A DNA stretch of 64,000 nucleotides from Bog-159 sp963818855 (GTDB lineage Bacteria > Acidobacteriota > Terriglobia > Bryobacterales > Bryobacteraceae): assembly GCA_963818855.1 (NCBI GenBank), contig CAWFUH010000010.1, positions 372,001-436,000 of the forward strand, in the 5' to 3' direction. The translations under genes were made by a program, and so were the position numbers. The notes beneath the pieces were generated by a model. The model searched no databases. It was not told the origin of the DNA and saw only the letters and a list, made by a program, of their open reading frames with translations. Positions within the stretch are counted from its first letter, which is position 1, and every line of letters begins with the position of its first letter. Positions 43,954-52,672 of the stretch are shown here, one piece after another.

Positions 43954-45350
43954 TATTCCACCTCCGCCAGCGGGATCTTCAGCAGCGCTGCCAGCTTGCC
44001 GATGCACCCCAGATGGCGCCCCACTCCCAAAGCGCAATGGTGCGTGGGGCCTTCCATCGACCATCGGTTGATAAACTCCGCCGGGCTCGACCCGAACCGC
44101 AGCCGCGAATTGGTATTGCCGATGCGCAGAATCGGACCCGGCAGCGATTCGCCCTCCGCCGCAACCAGCTTCAACCGGCCATCGGCGGTTTGCGTCAATC
44201 CCAGGATGGTCACCGGTCCGGTGCGCACTTTGAACTCCACGGAAACGCCCGCGCCGCGCTTGCCATGATACAATCCCAGACCGCGCAGCACCGGACGAGC
44301 GTCGCTGATGGCGATATGCCCGGGACCGTCGTGCCCCATCAGCACGAAGTTGTCGCGGAAATCCATGGCATAGAATTCGGTATACGAACCACCGGCATCG
44401 AACCGGTCGAGCATCAGCATGGCCAGACACGTTTTCAAATCGCCTTCGCCGCTGGCCGGAACGCCGCGCGCCGTCAGCAGCGTGTTGCCCAGGATCAGCC
44501 CGGCGCCCAGGCGTTCGAATTCGTTGCCATCGAGCCCCCGGTAGTAATAAGTCAGTCCATCGAGCGCGAAATCCGCCACCAGGCGATCGAGCCCCACAGC
44601 CACCCGCGCCGCCCAATCCAGATCGCCGGCGGCCACACCCCGGTCGATGTCGAAGGTGTCCCGCGCGGCGGCCAATTTCGCGCTGACGTCCTCCTCGTTC
44701 GCCGCAGCCACGCGTTTCGACAGATCGTCCATTTCCAGAACTTCGACGTGCGCGCCCAGTTGCGCGTGCACCGCGGTAAAGTCCGCGTACATGTCCAGCA
44801 TGCCTGGATAGGTGTGGCCCAGGAAGCCAATGCGGCACTGGCGCACGCTGCGCGCAACCGCGGCAGCGCGGCACCAGTCTGCGATTTCGTCCCACGCCGC
44901 GTCATCGTCCTGAAGTTGTCCCGACACCACGTGGAAATCGATACGGGCACGGACAAACGCATTGGCAATTTCCGGCACGCAGCACACCGAACAATTCGCT
45001 AGCCATTCGGCGGTATCGGTGGTTTCATAATCGAGGGCCGCGCACGGTTGCAGATTCAGCACCAACACCGGTGCCCGCGCCTTCTGCACGGCCGGCAGCA
45101 CCTGCGACGAGGTCGCGTAAGTGGCCACGTAACAGAGCGTCAGGTCCACGTCTTCGCGCAGGAAGAGTTCGCCGGCGGCGCGCGCTCCTTCAGGCGTATC
45201 CACCAGGCCTGCGGAGACCACCGCTGCGCCGAATCCGCTAACGCGTTCTTCCACCGCGCGCTGGTATCCTGCGAGGCGTTCGCGCAGGCCGGGAAACTGG
45301 GGCCAGTAGGCCGCCAGCCCGATACCGAATACACCGATGCGCGCGGTCAT
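43953..45350 (-). CDS. L-arabinose isomerase-like sugar isomerase
   Basis: 465 residues of the L-fucose/L-arabinose isomerase superfamily. AraA-type metal-site segments are present: GEGDLKTCLAMLM (Glu), SYTEFYAMDF (Glu), LMGHDGPGH (His) and GPTHHCALG (His). The length is slightly less than E. coli AraA (500). It would convert an aldose to a ketose in the cytoplasm. Coupling to rhaM leaves open whether the substrate is L-arabinose, L-rhamnose or another L-sugar. No ribosome site is clear before the ATG. Confidence 0.75.
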   Translation of the reverse strand: MTARIGVFGIGLAAYWPQFPGLRERLAGYQRAVEERVSGFGAAVVSAGLVDTPEGARAAGELFLREDVDLTLCYVATYATSSQVLPAVQKARAPVLVLNLQPCAALDYETTDTAEWLANCSVCCVPEIANAFVRARIDFHVVSGQLQDDDAAWDEIADWCRAAAVARSVRQCRIGFLGHTYPGMLDMYADFTAVHAQLGAHVEVLEMDDLSKRVAAANEEDVSAKLAAARDTFDIDRGVAAGDLDWAARVAVGLDRLVADFALDGLTYYYRGLDGNEFERLGAGLILGNTLLTARGVPASGEGDLKTCLAMLMLDRFDAGGSYTEFYAMDFRDNFVLMGHDGPGHIAISDARPVLRGLGLYHGKRGAGVSVEFKVRTGPVTILGLTQTADGRLKLVAAEGESLPGPILRIGNTNSRLRFGSSPAEFINRWSMEGPTHHCALGVGRHLGCIGKLAALLKIPLAEVE

Positions 45351-45382
45351 CGATCGTCAGGGACATGATAGCGCGAAGCGTC

Positions 45383-45400
45383 GTGGGGCAGACCTCCAGG
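45383..45400. repeat. Fragment of the dispersed palindromic repeat
   Basis: The 18 bases here are the exact reverse complement of CCTGGAGGTCTGCCCCAC at 2505-2522 in the GH31 gene. It lies in the 59-base gap between the isomerase and the FG-GAP gene, next to GACCCGC, which also belongs to the repeat. A diverged version occurs at 54722-54738. Confidence 0.7.
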
Positions 45401-45409
45401 ACCCGCTCT

Positions 45410-46501
45410 TTAGTTGCGTCCGTTGTGCATCAGCACCACGACACCATCGGCTGTGGCCGCCACAATGTCGTTCGCCCCGCTCTGCTCCAGATCGCCCACT
45501 GCAATCGAATTGCACGCGCTTCCGGTCGGGAACGGACGGGGCTTCTCGAACGTACCGTCGCCATTGCCAAGGAACACCAGCACTTCGGCGGACACACCGG
45601 CGCATACGGCCAGGTCCTCGTTGCCGTCCCGATTAAAAATACCGGACCGGATCGATAGCGGGCCATCCCCCGCCGGATAATTCACCGCCGGTTGGAAAGT
45701 GCCATCGCCATTTCCCAGCAACACCGAGATGCTGTTCGACGCCAGGTTCGCAACCGCCAAACCGTCCCGGCCGGCATGGTTGAAATCATGCGCTACCAGG
45801 GCGAACGGCTCATTGCCCACGCGCACGGTGCCCGCCTGCCGGAAAGTGCCGTCGCCGTTTCCCAGGAAAATGTAAACCAGGTGCTGGCCTTGCGTGCCGT
45901 TCGAAACGGCCAGGTCCGCAATGCCGTCGCCGTTAAAATCGCCGGCTTTGATGCCCGTCGGCCCGCTGCCCACGAAGATCGTGGCGCCCGGCCGGAAAGT
46001 GCCGTCAGGTCTGCCCAGCAGAATGCTGAGGTCAGCCGTCTGGCTGTTTACCACTGCCAGATCCATACTGCCGTCGCCATTGAAATCCGCCTCAGTGACA
46101 GCTACCGGACCCTGGTGAACGCCGGCATAGCCTATCAGGCGGAAGGTTCCATCGCCGTTGCCCAGCAGGATTGAAACGTTGTTCGAAAGGTTGTTGACCA
46201 CCGCCAGGTCTGCCTTTCCGTCGTGATTGTAGTCGCCGGATGTCAGGACGATGGGACCCAGCCCGCCGCTCAGCGTGGTAATGGGATCGGAAAAGCTCCC
46301 GTCACCGTGGTTCAATAAGACACTTACAGCGCTGAATCCGGCCGCATTGATCACGGCAATATCGGGCCGATTGTCTCCATCAAAATCGGCCAGACGTACC
46401 GACCTGGGTGCATTTCCGGCGTTGACGTTGGCCGTCGTGAAAGAAAGATTTTGCGCTGCCAAAGGCGATATCGCACACATGACGAAAAGCAGGCGTTTCA
46501 A
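45410..46501 (-). CDS. Secreted FG-GAP/VCBS beta-propeller protein
   Basis: 363 residues with a signal peptide (KRLLFVMCAISPLAAQ) and seven FG-GAP/VCBS repeats, each with a DFNGDG-type loop and an SILLGNGDGTF strand. Unlike the CRTAC1-like genes here, it has no ASPIC/UnbV domain. The start codon is TTG, supported by GGGAGACC upstream and by the promoter. The loops are likely calcium sites. A cell-surface or extracellular role is expected but unspecified. Confidence 0.83.
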   Translation of the reverse strand: MKRLLFVMCAISPLAAQNLSFTTANVNAGNAPRSVRLADFDGDNRPDIAVINAAGFSAVSVLLNHGDGSFSDPITTLSGGLGPIVLTSGDYNHDGKADLAVVNNLSNNVSILLGNGDGTFRLIGYAGVHQGPVAVTEADFNGDGSMDLAVVNSQTADLSILLGRPDGTFRPGATIFVGSGPTGIKAGDFNGDGIADLAVSNGTQGQHLVYIFLGNGDGTFRQAGTVRVGNEPFALVAHDFNHAGRDGLAVANLASNSISVLLGNGDGTFQPAVNYPAGDGPLSIRSGIFNRDGNEDLAVCAGVSAEVLVFLGNGDGTFEKPRPFPTGSACNSIAVGDLEQSGANDIVAATADGVVVLMHNGRN

Positions 46502-46527
46502 ACTTGGTCTCCCATCATTTCGAGCAG

Positions 46528-46556
46528 TATAAAATAAAAGGTAAATCGGCTATCAA
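46528..46556 (-). promoter_or_regulatory. Sigma-70 type promoter of the FG-GAP gene
   Basis: On the minus strand TTGATA (46556-46551) and TTTATA (46533-46528) are 17 bases apart. The spacer and flanks are AT-rich, unlike the surrounding DNA. Transcription would begin near 46521, about 20 bases before the TTG start. Confidence 0.65.
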
Positions 46557-46654
46557 GTTTTAGTATCTGTGATATCCTTGAATCCCAAAAGTATTTTGCT
46601 GATCCACCCTAAGCACAATGCGGAGAGGTTTAAGGGCGCGTCCGAACCGGGCCG

Positions 46655-47977
46655 CTATAACTTCATTCGCTCGAGCTTTCGGTATAGCGTCTTGCGTTCG
46701 ATCCCCAGGATTTGCGCAGCCCGGCTTTTGTTGCCGGCGGTGGCAGCCAGTACGCGGCGGATCTGCTCCTCTTCGGCTTCGGCCAGAGTCTCCACAGGTT
46801 CCTCGCGCGATTCCATGGCAGCGAGCGCGTGCTGCACGGCATCGCCGTCAATGCGTCCGCCGGGCGCCAGAATCGTCAGGCGCTCCACCAGGTGCTGCAA
46901 CTGGCGCACGTTGCCTGGCCAGGTGTACTCCTGCAAAGACTTCAATCCGGATTCCATCAAGCGGGCGGATTGCTGGTAGCGGCCGTTGTACTTGTTCAGG
47001 AAAAAACGGGCGAGCAGCGGCACATCGCCGCGCCGTTCGCGCAGGGGCGGAATTACGATGCGTACCACGTTCAGGCGGAACCAGAGATCCTCGCGGAACT
47101 TGCCTTCGTCCACCAGCTTCTGCATTTCGCGGTTGGTGGCGGCGAGCACGCGCACGTCCACCTGCTTGCCGCGCGCCGCACCCACCGGCCGGATCTCGCG
47201 CTCCTGCAGGAAGCGCAGCAGCTTGAACTGAAAGTTCAGCTCAATGTCGCCGATCTCGTCCAGCAGGACCGTGCCGCGATTGGCGGATTCGATCATGCCG
47301 GCGCGATCCCGGTCGGCGCCGGTATAAGCGCCCTTCAGCGCGCCGAACAATTCGCTTTCGAGCAGCGACGGCGCGATGGACGCGCAATCCACCGGCACAA
47401 AAGGCTGGCTGGCGCGCGGGCTGAAGCGGTGAATCATGCGCGCCACCAATTCCTTGCCGGTGCCCGTCTCCCCCTCGATCAGGACCGTGGCGTCGGTAGG
47501 CGCCACCAGCGAAGCCGTCTTATAAATCTCCACCATGGCCGCGGAACTGCCGATCATTTCGCTTTCCGGCAAATCGTCGGGCCCGGCTTCTTTCTCGTCG
47601 CCGTTCTCCTTGTCGAGGCGCGCGGCTTCGGCGCGTTTGATGGTGTCGAGCATGCGGTCGATCTCGAACGGCTTGGCCACATAGTCGAAGGCACCGCCGC
47701 GCGTGGCTGCCACCACGGTTTCCATGGTGCCGCGCGCCGTCATCAGAATCACCGAACAGTTCGGGTCCTTGTTGCGCGCCGCGTTGAGCACATCCAGGCC
47801 CGTGCGGTCGTCGATGTAGATGTCCGAGATTACAATGGGATAACTGTTCTCGGAGAGCCGTTCCAGCGCTTCGCCGGTGGATGCCACGGCGTCGACTGCG
47901 TACCCCTCCAGTTCGAGGAACGTGACTACGGTCGTGCGCACCGCCGCATCGTCTTCGACAACCAGTAATCGCTGCAT
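46655..47977 (-). CDS. Sigma-54-dependent response regulator (NtrC class)
   Basis: 440 residues: a receiver domain (Asp52 as phosphate acceptor in SDIYID, Lys in VAKPF), an AAA+ domain with Walker A GETGTGKE, a sigma-54 contact loop GAYTGA in place of the common GAFTGA, and a Fis-type helix-turn-helix at the C-terminus (AAQILGIERKTLYRKLE). It activates promoters used by sigma-54 RNA polymerase when phosphorylated. Its partner is the CHASE2 kinase, which shares a TGATG overlap. Confidence 0.92.
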   Translation of the reverse strand: MQRLLVVEDDAAVRTTVVTFLELEGYAVDAVASTGEALERLSENSYPIVISDIYIDDRTGLDVLNAARNKDPNCSVILMTARGTMETVVAATRGGAFDYVAKPFEIDRMLDTIKRAEAARLDKENGDEKEAGPDDLPESEMIGSSAAMVEIYKTASLVAPTDATVLIEGETGTGKELVARMIHRFSPRASQPFVPVDCASIAPSLLESELFGALKGAYTGADRDRAGMIESANRGTVLLDEIGDIELNFQFKLLRFLQEREIRPVGAARGKQVDVRVLAATNREMQKLVDEGKFREDLWFRLNVVRIVIPPLRERRGDVPLLARFFLNKYNGRYQQSARLMESGLKSLQEYTWPGNVRQLQHLVERLTILAPGGRIDGDAVQHALAAMESREEPVETLAEAEEEQIRRVLAATAGNKSRAAQILGIERKTLYRKLERMKL

Positions 47978-49839
47978 CAGCTTTCTTTCGCAACAGCCGC
48001 CGCCACCGGCGCGGGCAAAACCATGGTGAACCGCGATCCGTGTCCGGGTCGGCTCATCACTTCAATGGTACCGGAATGCTGGATTACAATCTGCTCCACT
48101 ATGGAAAGCCCGATCCCGGTGCCAACCTCGCCCGATTGCTCCGCGCGCCTGGTGCGGTAGAACTTCTGGAAGATCTTCTTGACCTCTTTTTGATCCATGC
48201 CGATGCCCTGATCCTCCACCGATATGTATGCGTGCTCGTGCTTGCGCACGGCGGCCAGCGTGACCTGGGTGTGCGCCGGGGAATACTTGATCGCATTGGT
48301 GAGCAGGTTGTAGAAGGCGTACTCCATCAACTCGCGGTCGCCGGTGAGAAGGATATCGGTAGGGCTGGCTTGGGTCAGGATGCGGATCTGCTTGCGGTCG
48401 GCCAGCGGCAGCGCGCGCGCCACGCATCCGGCCATCAGCTCGCCGGCGGAGAAGGTCTCCTTCTTCAGTTCTATCTGGCCCGCGGAAAGACGCTCCACAC
48501 TCAGAAACATCTCGATCATGCGGCCCAGGCGCTTGGACTCCGCATTGATCAGCTCCGCGATCTGTTTGCGTTTCTCTTCGGGCAATGCGTAACGGCCCAT
48601 CAGCTCGCTGGACCCCTGAATAGCGGTGAGCGGTGTGCGCATTTCGTGCGTGACGAAATGGATGGTCTGGCGGTAGCGGTCGCGTTCGGCTTCAGACTTG
48701 CGCAGGCTGCGGCGCACGACGAATAACTGGTATGCGCCGGCGGTGATCAGCGACAGCCATGCCGCCGATACCGGCGTAAAGAACGAGAAGATCATGCGGT
48801 GCGTGAAGAACCAGTAAGGCGTGGCGTGTGCGACGACCAAAATGCCCGCGGCCAAACCATTTGCCGCGCGGCCCGTGAAGCGGCTGTAAGCCAGACCGAT
48901 GGCTGCCACCACCAGCAGAGTGAACGCCAGCACCGCCGTTGGCGGCGCGTAGGTCAGAAACAGGCCCTGCGCAATCGTCTCGAACGCATTCGCATGGATC
49001 TCCACGCCCACCATCGGCACGCCGCGCGAGTAAGGAGTGAACAGCCAGTCGCGCACAGCGGTCTGGGCTGTGACTCCCGCGAAGGCCACCTTGCCGGAAA
49101 AAAGCGCGGCCCGCCGCGGATCGTCAAGCAGCGCCTTCAGCGAGACGCGCGGTATGGTCACCGCAGGCGGTGCATAGCGAATGCGCATCAGGCGGTCGTC
49201 GGCGCGCGCCGCCGGAATCATGCGCCCACCCACCTCCAGATCCCCGGGCGATTCTAAAATCGGCGCGCTACCCCGGCTCACGCGATAGGCTTCGAGCGAC
49301 AGCGCCCAGCGCCGCACGCGGCCCGTATACTCCTCGAGCGGCAACGAACGCCCGACCGAGTCCAGTTGATCGGGTTGCTCCACGTGCACGTGCCCGAGCG
49401 CGGCTGCGTGCGCCGCGAACACCGGCAGCGGATCCTCCCACCCCGACCGGTCCGGCAACAGTTGACACGCCAGCACCAGGTTGCGCGTAGCGCCCATGGC
49501 CTCGGCCAGCTTGGCGTCGATGGCGGGATCGGTCTTGTCCGTCAGGATCACGTCCACCGCGACGGCCTTGGGTGCTGCAGCCGCGATCAACCGCAGCGCT
49601 TCGGCCAGCGGCTTCCGCATGCCTGGGATGCCTCCGTACGCATTGAGCGACGGCTCATCGATCGCCAGCAGGATGCTTTCCGGCTGCCAGGCGGGTGGCT
49701 GATAGCGGCGGAACATCCAGTCGTAGGCGTCGTTATCGATCTGTGCGCCGAGGCTGAACCAACCGACCGTAACCGCAACAGTGAAAGAGGCGGCCAGCAG
49801 TGCCCAGTAGATCGCGCTTTGCCGGCTGATACGCCGCAT
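47977..49839 (-). CDS. CHASE2-domain sensor histidine kinase
   Basis: 620 residues: one N-terminal membrane helix, an extracellular CHASE2 domain (about 35-300, PKAVAVDVILTD), three or so membrane helices (about 305-380), a HisKA dimerisation domain with the phosphorylated His in FVTHEMRTPL (about residue 413), and a HATPase domain with NAIKYSP, GIGMD and GTGIGLSI. The signal sensed is unknown. It phosphorylates the adjacent sigma-54 regulator. It begins three bases after the aminopeptidase gene. Confidence 0.9.
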   Translation of the reverse strand: MRRISRQSAIYWALLAASFTVAVTVGWFSLGAQIDNDAYDWMFRRYQPPAWQPESILLAIDEPSLNAYGGIPGMRKPLAEALRLIAAAAPKAVAVDVILTDKTDPAIDAKLAEAMGATRNLVLACQLLPDRSGWEDPLPVFAAHAAALGHVHVEQPDQLDSVGRSLPLEEYTGRVRRWALSLEAYRVSRGSAPILESPGDLEVGGRMIPAARADDRLMRIRYAPPAVTIPRVSLKALLDDPRRAALFSGKVAFAGVTAQTAVRDWLFTPYSRGVPMVGVEIHANAFETIAQGLFLTYAPPTAVLAFTLLVVAAIGLAYSRFTGRAANGLAAGILVVAHATPYWFFTHRMIFSFFTPVSAAWLSLITAGAYQLFVVRRSLRKSEAERDRYRQTIHFVTHEMRTPLTAIQGSSELMGRYALPEEKRKQIAELINAESKRLGRMIEMFLSVERLSAGQIELKKETFSAGELMAGCVARALPLADRKQIRILTQASPTDILLTGDRELMEYAFYNLLTNAIKYSPAHTQVTLAAVRKHEHAYISVEDQGIGMDQKEVKKIFQKFYRTRRAEQSGEVGTGIGLSIVEQIVIQHSGTIEVMSRPGHGSRFTMVLPAPVAAAVAKES

Positions 49840-49842
49840 CGT

Positions 49843-51111
49843 TTACCTGCCCAGGGCTTTCTCGACGTCGCCCGGATCGCGCGGCAGCGTGCCGCTCATC
49901 AGCCGCGCGCCGTCCTTGCTCACTTCCACCATATCCTCGATGCGAATCCCGATATCCTCCTCGGGAATGTAGATACCCGGCTCCACTGTGATGACATTGC
50001 CTTCGGCAAGCGGCTCGCCGAAATCGGTGGCGTCATGCACGTCGAGTCCCACGTGATGGCTCACTCCGTGGGTGAAATACTTTCCCAGAGTCTCGCCATG
50101 CAGATCCTTGCCGTGCGTGTCGATGTATTCGCGCGCAATCTTGGTCAGGTCGCGCAGCATCACGCCGGGTTTGATGCCCGCAATCACGGCGTTCTGCGCG
50201 CCTAGCACGATCCCATATATCTCCCGCTGGCGTGCGGTGAACCCCGCGCCCACCGGGATCGTGCGGGTGATATCGGCGGCGTATCCGGCGCATTCCGCGC
50301 CTACATCCATCAGCAGCAGTTCGCCGCGATCCATGCGCCGCGAATTGCGGGCATAGTGCAGGATGGTACTGTTCGGGCCCGAGCCCACGATGGGTTCGTA
50401 GGCGCTGCGTTGGCATCCCGCATCGAAATAGACGTCGGTCATTGTAGCGGCGATCTGATATTCGTACAAACCCGGCGCCGCGCGTTTCCACGCGGCGCGA
50501 TGCGCCTGCAGCGTAATATCGATGGATTCTTGGATCAGGGCCAGCTCCGCGGGCGACTTGTGCATGCGCAGGCGTGCGATCATGGGGCCGGCCGCGGACA
50601 CATCCCGCAATGGGGCGAGTTGCTTCAGCAAGGCGGTGTTTTGTTCGCCGAGCGTGTAAATGCGCGAAAAGCGGTCCAGTTGTTTGTGTAATTCGTTCTC
50701 GAAGCTTTCCGTGGGCAGCACGGTATCGAAGCCCGTAAGCTGGGAGATGTTAGCGTCGTCCGGTCCGGCCTTTCGGCCAGTCCATTTTTCGTCGTCGGGA
50801 TGGCGGCGCGGAACGAACAGAACCGCATACGGCTTGTCATCCCGTGGCGGCGTGATCAGCAGCATCGCGTCAGGCTCCTGCCAGCCGGTGAGGTAGTAGA
50901 AATTGGTCTCCTGGAAGAAACCCGTGCGGATGTTCTCTTCACCCTTTTCGGTATGTCCAAACAGGACCACCACCCCGTCGTGCAGCTTTCGTGACAGCTC
51001 GTCGCGGCGCGCGCGATATTCTTCCGGGCCGGGCGCGGCAATCGCAGGCGCGGCGAGCACCGGCCGCGCAGCCAATAACGTGCAGAAAACATAAAAGAGC
51101 CGCATGCCCAT
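49843..51111 (-). CDS. Xaa-Pro aminopeptidase (aminopeptidase P, M24), exported
   Basis: 422 residues with a signal peptide (RLFYVFCTLLAARPVLAA). The N-terminal AMP-N domain reads YRARRDELSRKL and NFYYLTGWQEPDAML. The M24 domain holds the dinuclear metal ligands: Asp in LLMDVGAE, Asp in YAADITRT, His in THGVSHHVGLD, Glu in VEPGIY and Glu in IRIEDMV. It removes N-terminal residues before proline, here likely in the periplasm. It is the first gene of a run with the two-component system. Confidence 0.92.
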   Translation of the reverse strand: MGMRLFYVFCTLLAARPVLAAPAIAAPGPEEYRARRDELSRKLHDGVVVLFGHTEKGEENIRTGFFQETNFYYLTGWQEPDAMLLITPPRDDKPYAVLFVPRRHPDDEKWTGRKAGPDDANISQLTGFDTVLPTESFENELHKQLDRFSRIYTLGEQNTALLKQLAPLRDVSAAGPMIARLRMHKSPAELALIQESIDITLQAHRAAWKRAAPGLYEYQIAATMTDVYFDAGCQRSAYEPIVGSGPNSTILHYARNSRRMDRGELLLMDVGAECAGYAADITRTIPVGAGFTARQREIYGIVLGAQNAVIAGIKPGVMLRDLTKIAREYIDTHGKDLHGETLGKYFTHGVSHHVGLDVHDATDFGEPLAEGNVITVEPGIYIPEEDIGIRIEDMVEVSKDGARLMSGTLPRDPGDVEKALGR

Positions 51112-51219
51112 AGATTATAACGATTGTGGAGCAGGCACCCCGCCGTCCCCCACCCGCGAATGGCCATAAGGTAAACTGGTCTTATTCCGATCCGATTCGT
51201 TTTACCGGGCATTTTCCTG

Positions 51220-52662
51220 GTGGCCTTGGCTGCCCCAGCCGCCGAACCCGTGCGGGGCCAACTGGACGCGAGTCCCACAATATTTGCCGTGATGGCAGCC
51301 ATTAACGCGGCCGGCTACGAAGCCGAGATCGACTCTCCCAACAACAGTCCGCTGCGGGAAACGATCCGCAAGGAACTGGCGGCGAAGCAGATTCCATGCC
51401 TGCAGGAACTCCGGGAATTCTACTACGCACATAAGCGGGACGATCCCACGGCGGATCTGAGCCAGTATATTTCGTTCGCTCTCACGGTGGGCGGCCCTCC
51501 CATGTTCGCGCAAAAAGAACGCACTGTGGAAACCCCGCCGGACGCCGCGGCGCTCAACGGCCTGGCGCCGCTGCTCGCGAAATTCTATCGCGAGGCCAAC
51601 ATCGAAGAGCTATGGAATCGTGCGCAACCGGCCTTCGAGCAGGTCATCGAGCGCTATCACGAACCGGTCTCGGAAGCCGTGCTGCAGGTGAACAGTTTTC
51701 TACGCAATGAAACCTCCGGTGCCGCGGGTAGCTGGTTCCAGATTTACATCGACCTGCTCGGCGCGCCCAATCAGATCCAGACGCGCAACTACGGCCTGAG
51801 TTACTACGTGGTGGTCACGCCGTCTGCCGAGCCGCGCACCCGCGACGTGCGCCACGCCTACTTGCACTACCTGTTGGATCCCTATGCCACGCGCCACGAG
51901 GAAGTCGTCATGCGCACGCGGGGATTGGGCGATCACGCGCAGCGCGCCCCGGCGCTCGAAGCATCTTTCAAGTCGGATTATCTGCTACTGGTAACCGAAT
52001 CGCTCATCAAGGCCGTCGAAGCGCGTCTCGACAAACAGCCGGCCGCGGTGAACGAGGCTATGCGGCAGGGTTACATCCTGACCGCGTTTTTCTCCGAACA
52101 ACTGCAGGCTTACCTGAAGCAGGAACAAGCCATGCGGTTCTATTATCCGGAAATGATCGCGGCTATCAATCTGAAGCGGGAAGACGAACGTCTTTCACAA
52201 ATCGAATTTGTGGAACATGCGCCGGTGCGCACGGTGAAGTTCGTGGAACCGCCGCGGCCCCCGGAGCCGAAAGGGGTCCAAAAGACGCTGGCGCAAGCCG
52301 AGCAGTTCTACACCAGCCGCGATCTGGAAGGCGCTCGCGAGCTGTTTCTGAAGGCCCTGGAACAGACCGATCAAAAGGCGCTGCACGCACAGGCTTATTA
52401 TGGGCTGGCGCGCATCGCGGCTCTCGAAAGGAATCCCGAGATGGCCGAGCGTCTGTTTGAGAAGACGCTCGAATCCGGCCCGGAACCGCAGGTGAAGGCG
52501 TGGGCGCTGATATACCTGGCGCGGCTGGCGGATGCCGCCGGCGAACGCGAACAGGCCGTTAAGCGCTACCAGGAAGCATTAGCCGTTGCAGGCGCATCCG
52601 AGGCGGCCCATCAGGCCGCGCAGGAAGGCGTTCAGAAGAGTTTTGAAAAAAAGGCAAATTAG
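51220..52662 (+). CDS. TPR-containing protein with a signal-like leader but no canonical start
   Basis: At least 480 residues. From GTG 51220 the protein is helical with TPR-like repeats in its last 150 residues (QAYYGLARIAALERNPEMAERLFEKTLE). The in-frame codons before the GTG read IPIRFVLPGIFLV, which joins ALAAPAAEP to make a convincing signal peptide. An in-frame TAA lies at 51172 and no ATG, GTG or TTG lies between it and the GTG. An ATT start at 51184, with AAGG 13 bases before it, is the only obvious alternative. It precedes another secreted protein by ten bases. Confidence 0.75.
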   Translation: MALAAPAAEPVRGQLDASPTIFAVMAAINAAGYEAEIDSPNNSPLRETIRKELAAKQIPCLQELREFYYAHKRDDPTADLSQYISFALTVGGPPMFAQKERTVETPPDAAALNGLAPLLAKFYREANIEELWNRAQPAFEQVIERYHEPVSEAVLQVNSFLRNETSGAAGSWFQIYIDLLGAPNQIQTRNYGLSYYVVVTPSAEPRTRDVRHAYLHYLLDPYATRHEEVVMRTRGLGDHAQRAPALEASFKSDYLLLVTESLIKAVEARLDKQPAAVNEAMRQGYILTAFFSEQLQAYLKQEQAMRFYYPEMIAAINLKREDERLSQIEFVEHAPVRTVKFVEPPRPPEPKGVQKTLAQAEQFYTSRDLEGARELFLKALEQTDQKALHAQAYYGLARIAALERNPEMAERLFEKTLESGPEPQVKAWALIYLARLADAAGEREQAVKRYQEALAVAGASEAAHQAAQEGVQKSFEKKAN

Positions 52663-52672
52663 AGGAGTCATC

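Noticed and set aside
46712..47968. 418-codon plus-strand frame opposite the sigma-54 regulator, and similar long frames at 14966-16180, 34053-35213 and 1016-2248
   Set aside because: Each lies antisense to a gene with clear motifs and shows no domain, signal or ribosome site of its own; high GC reduces stop codons.
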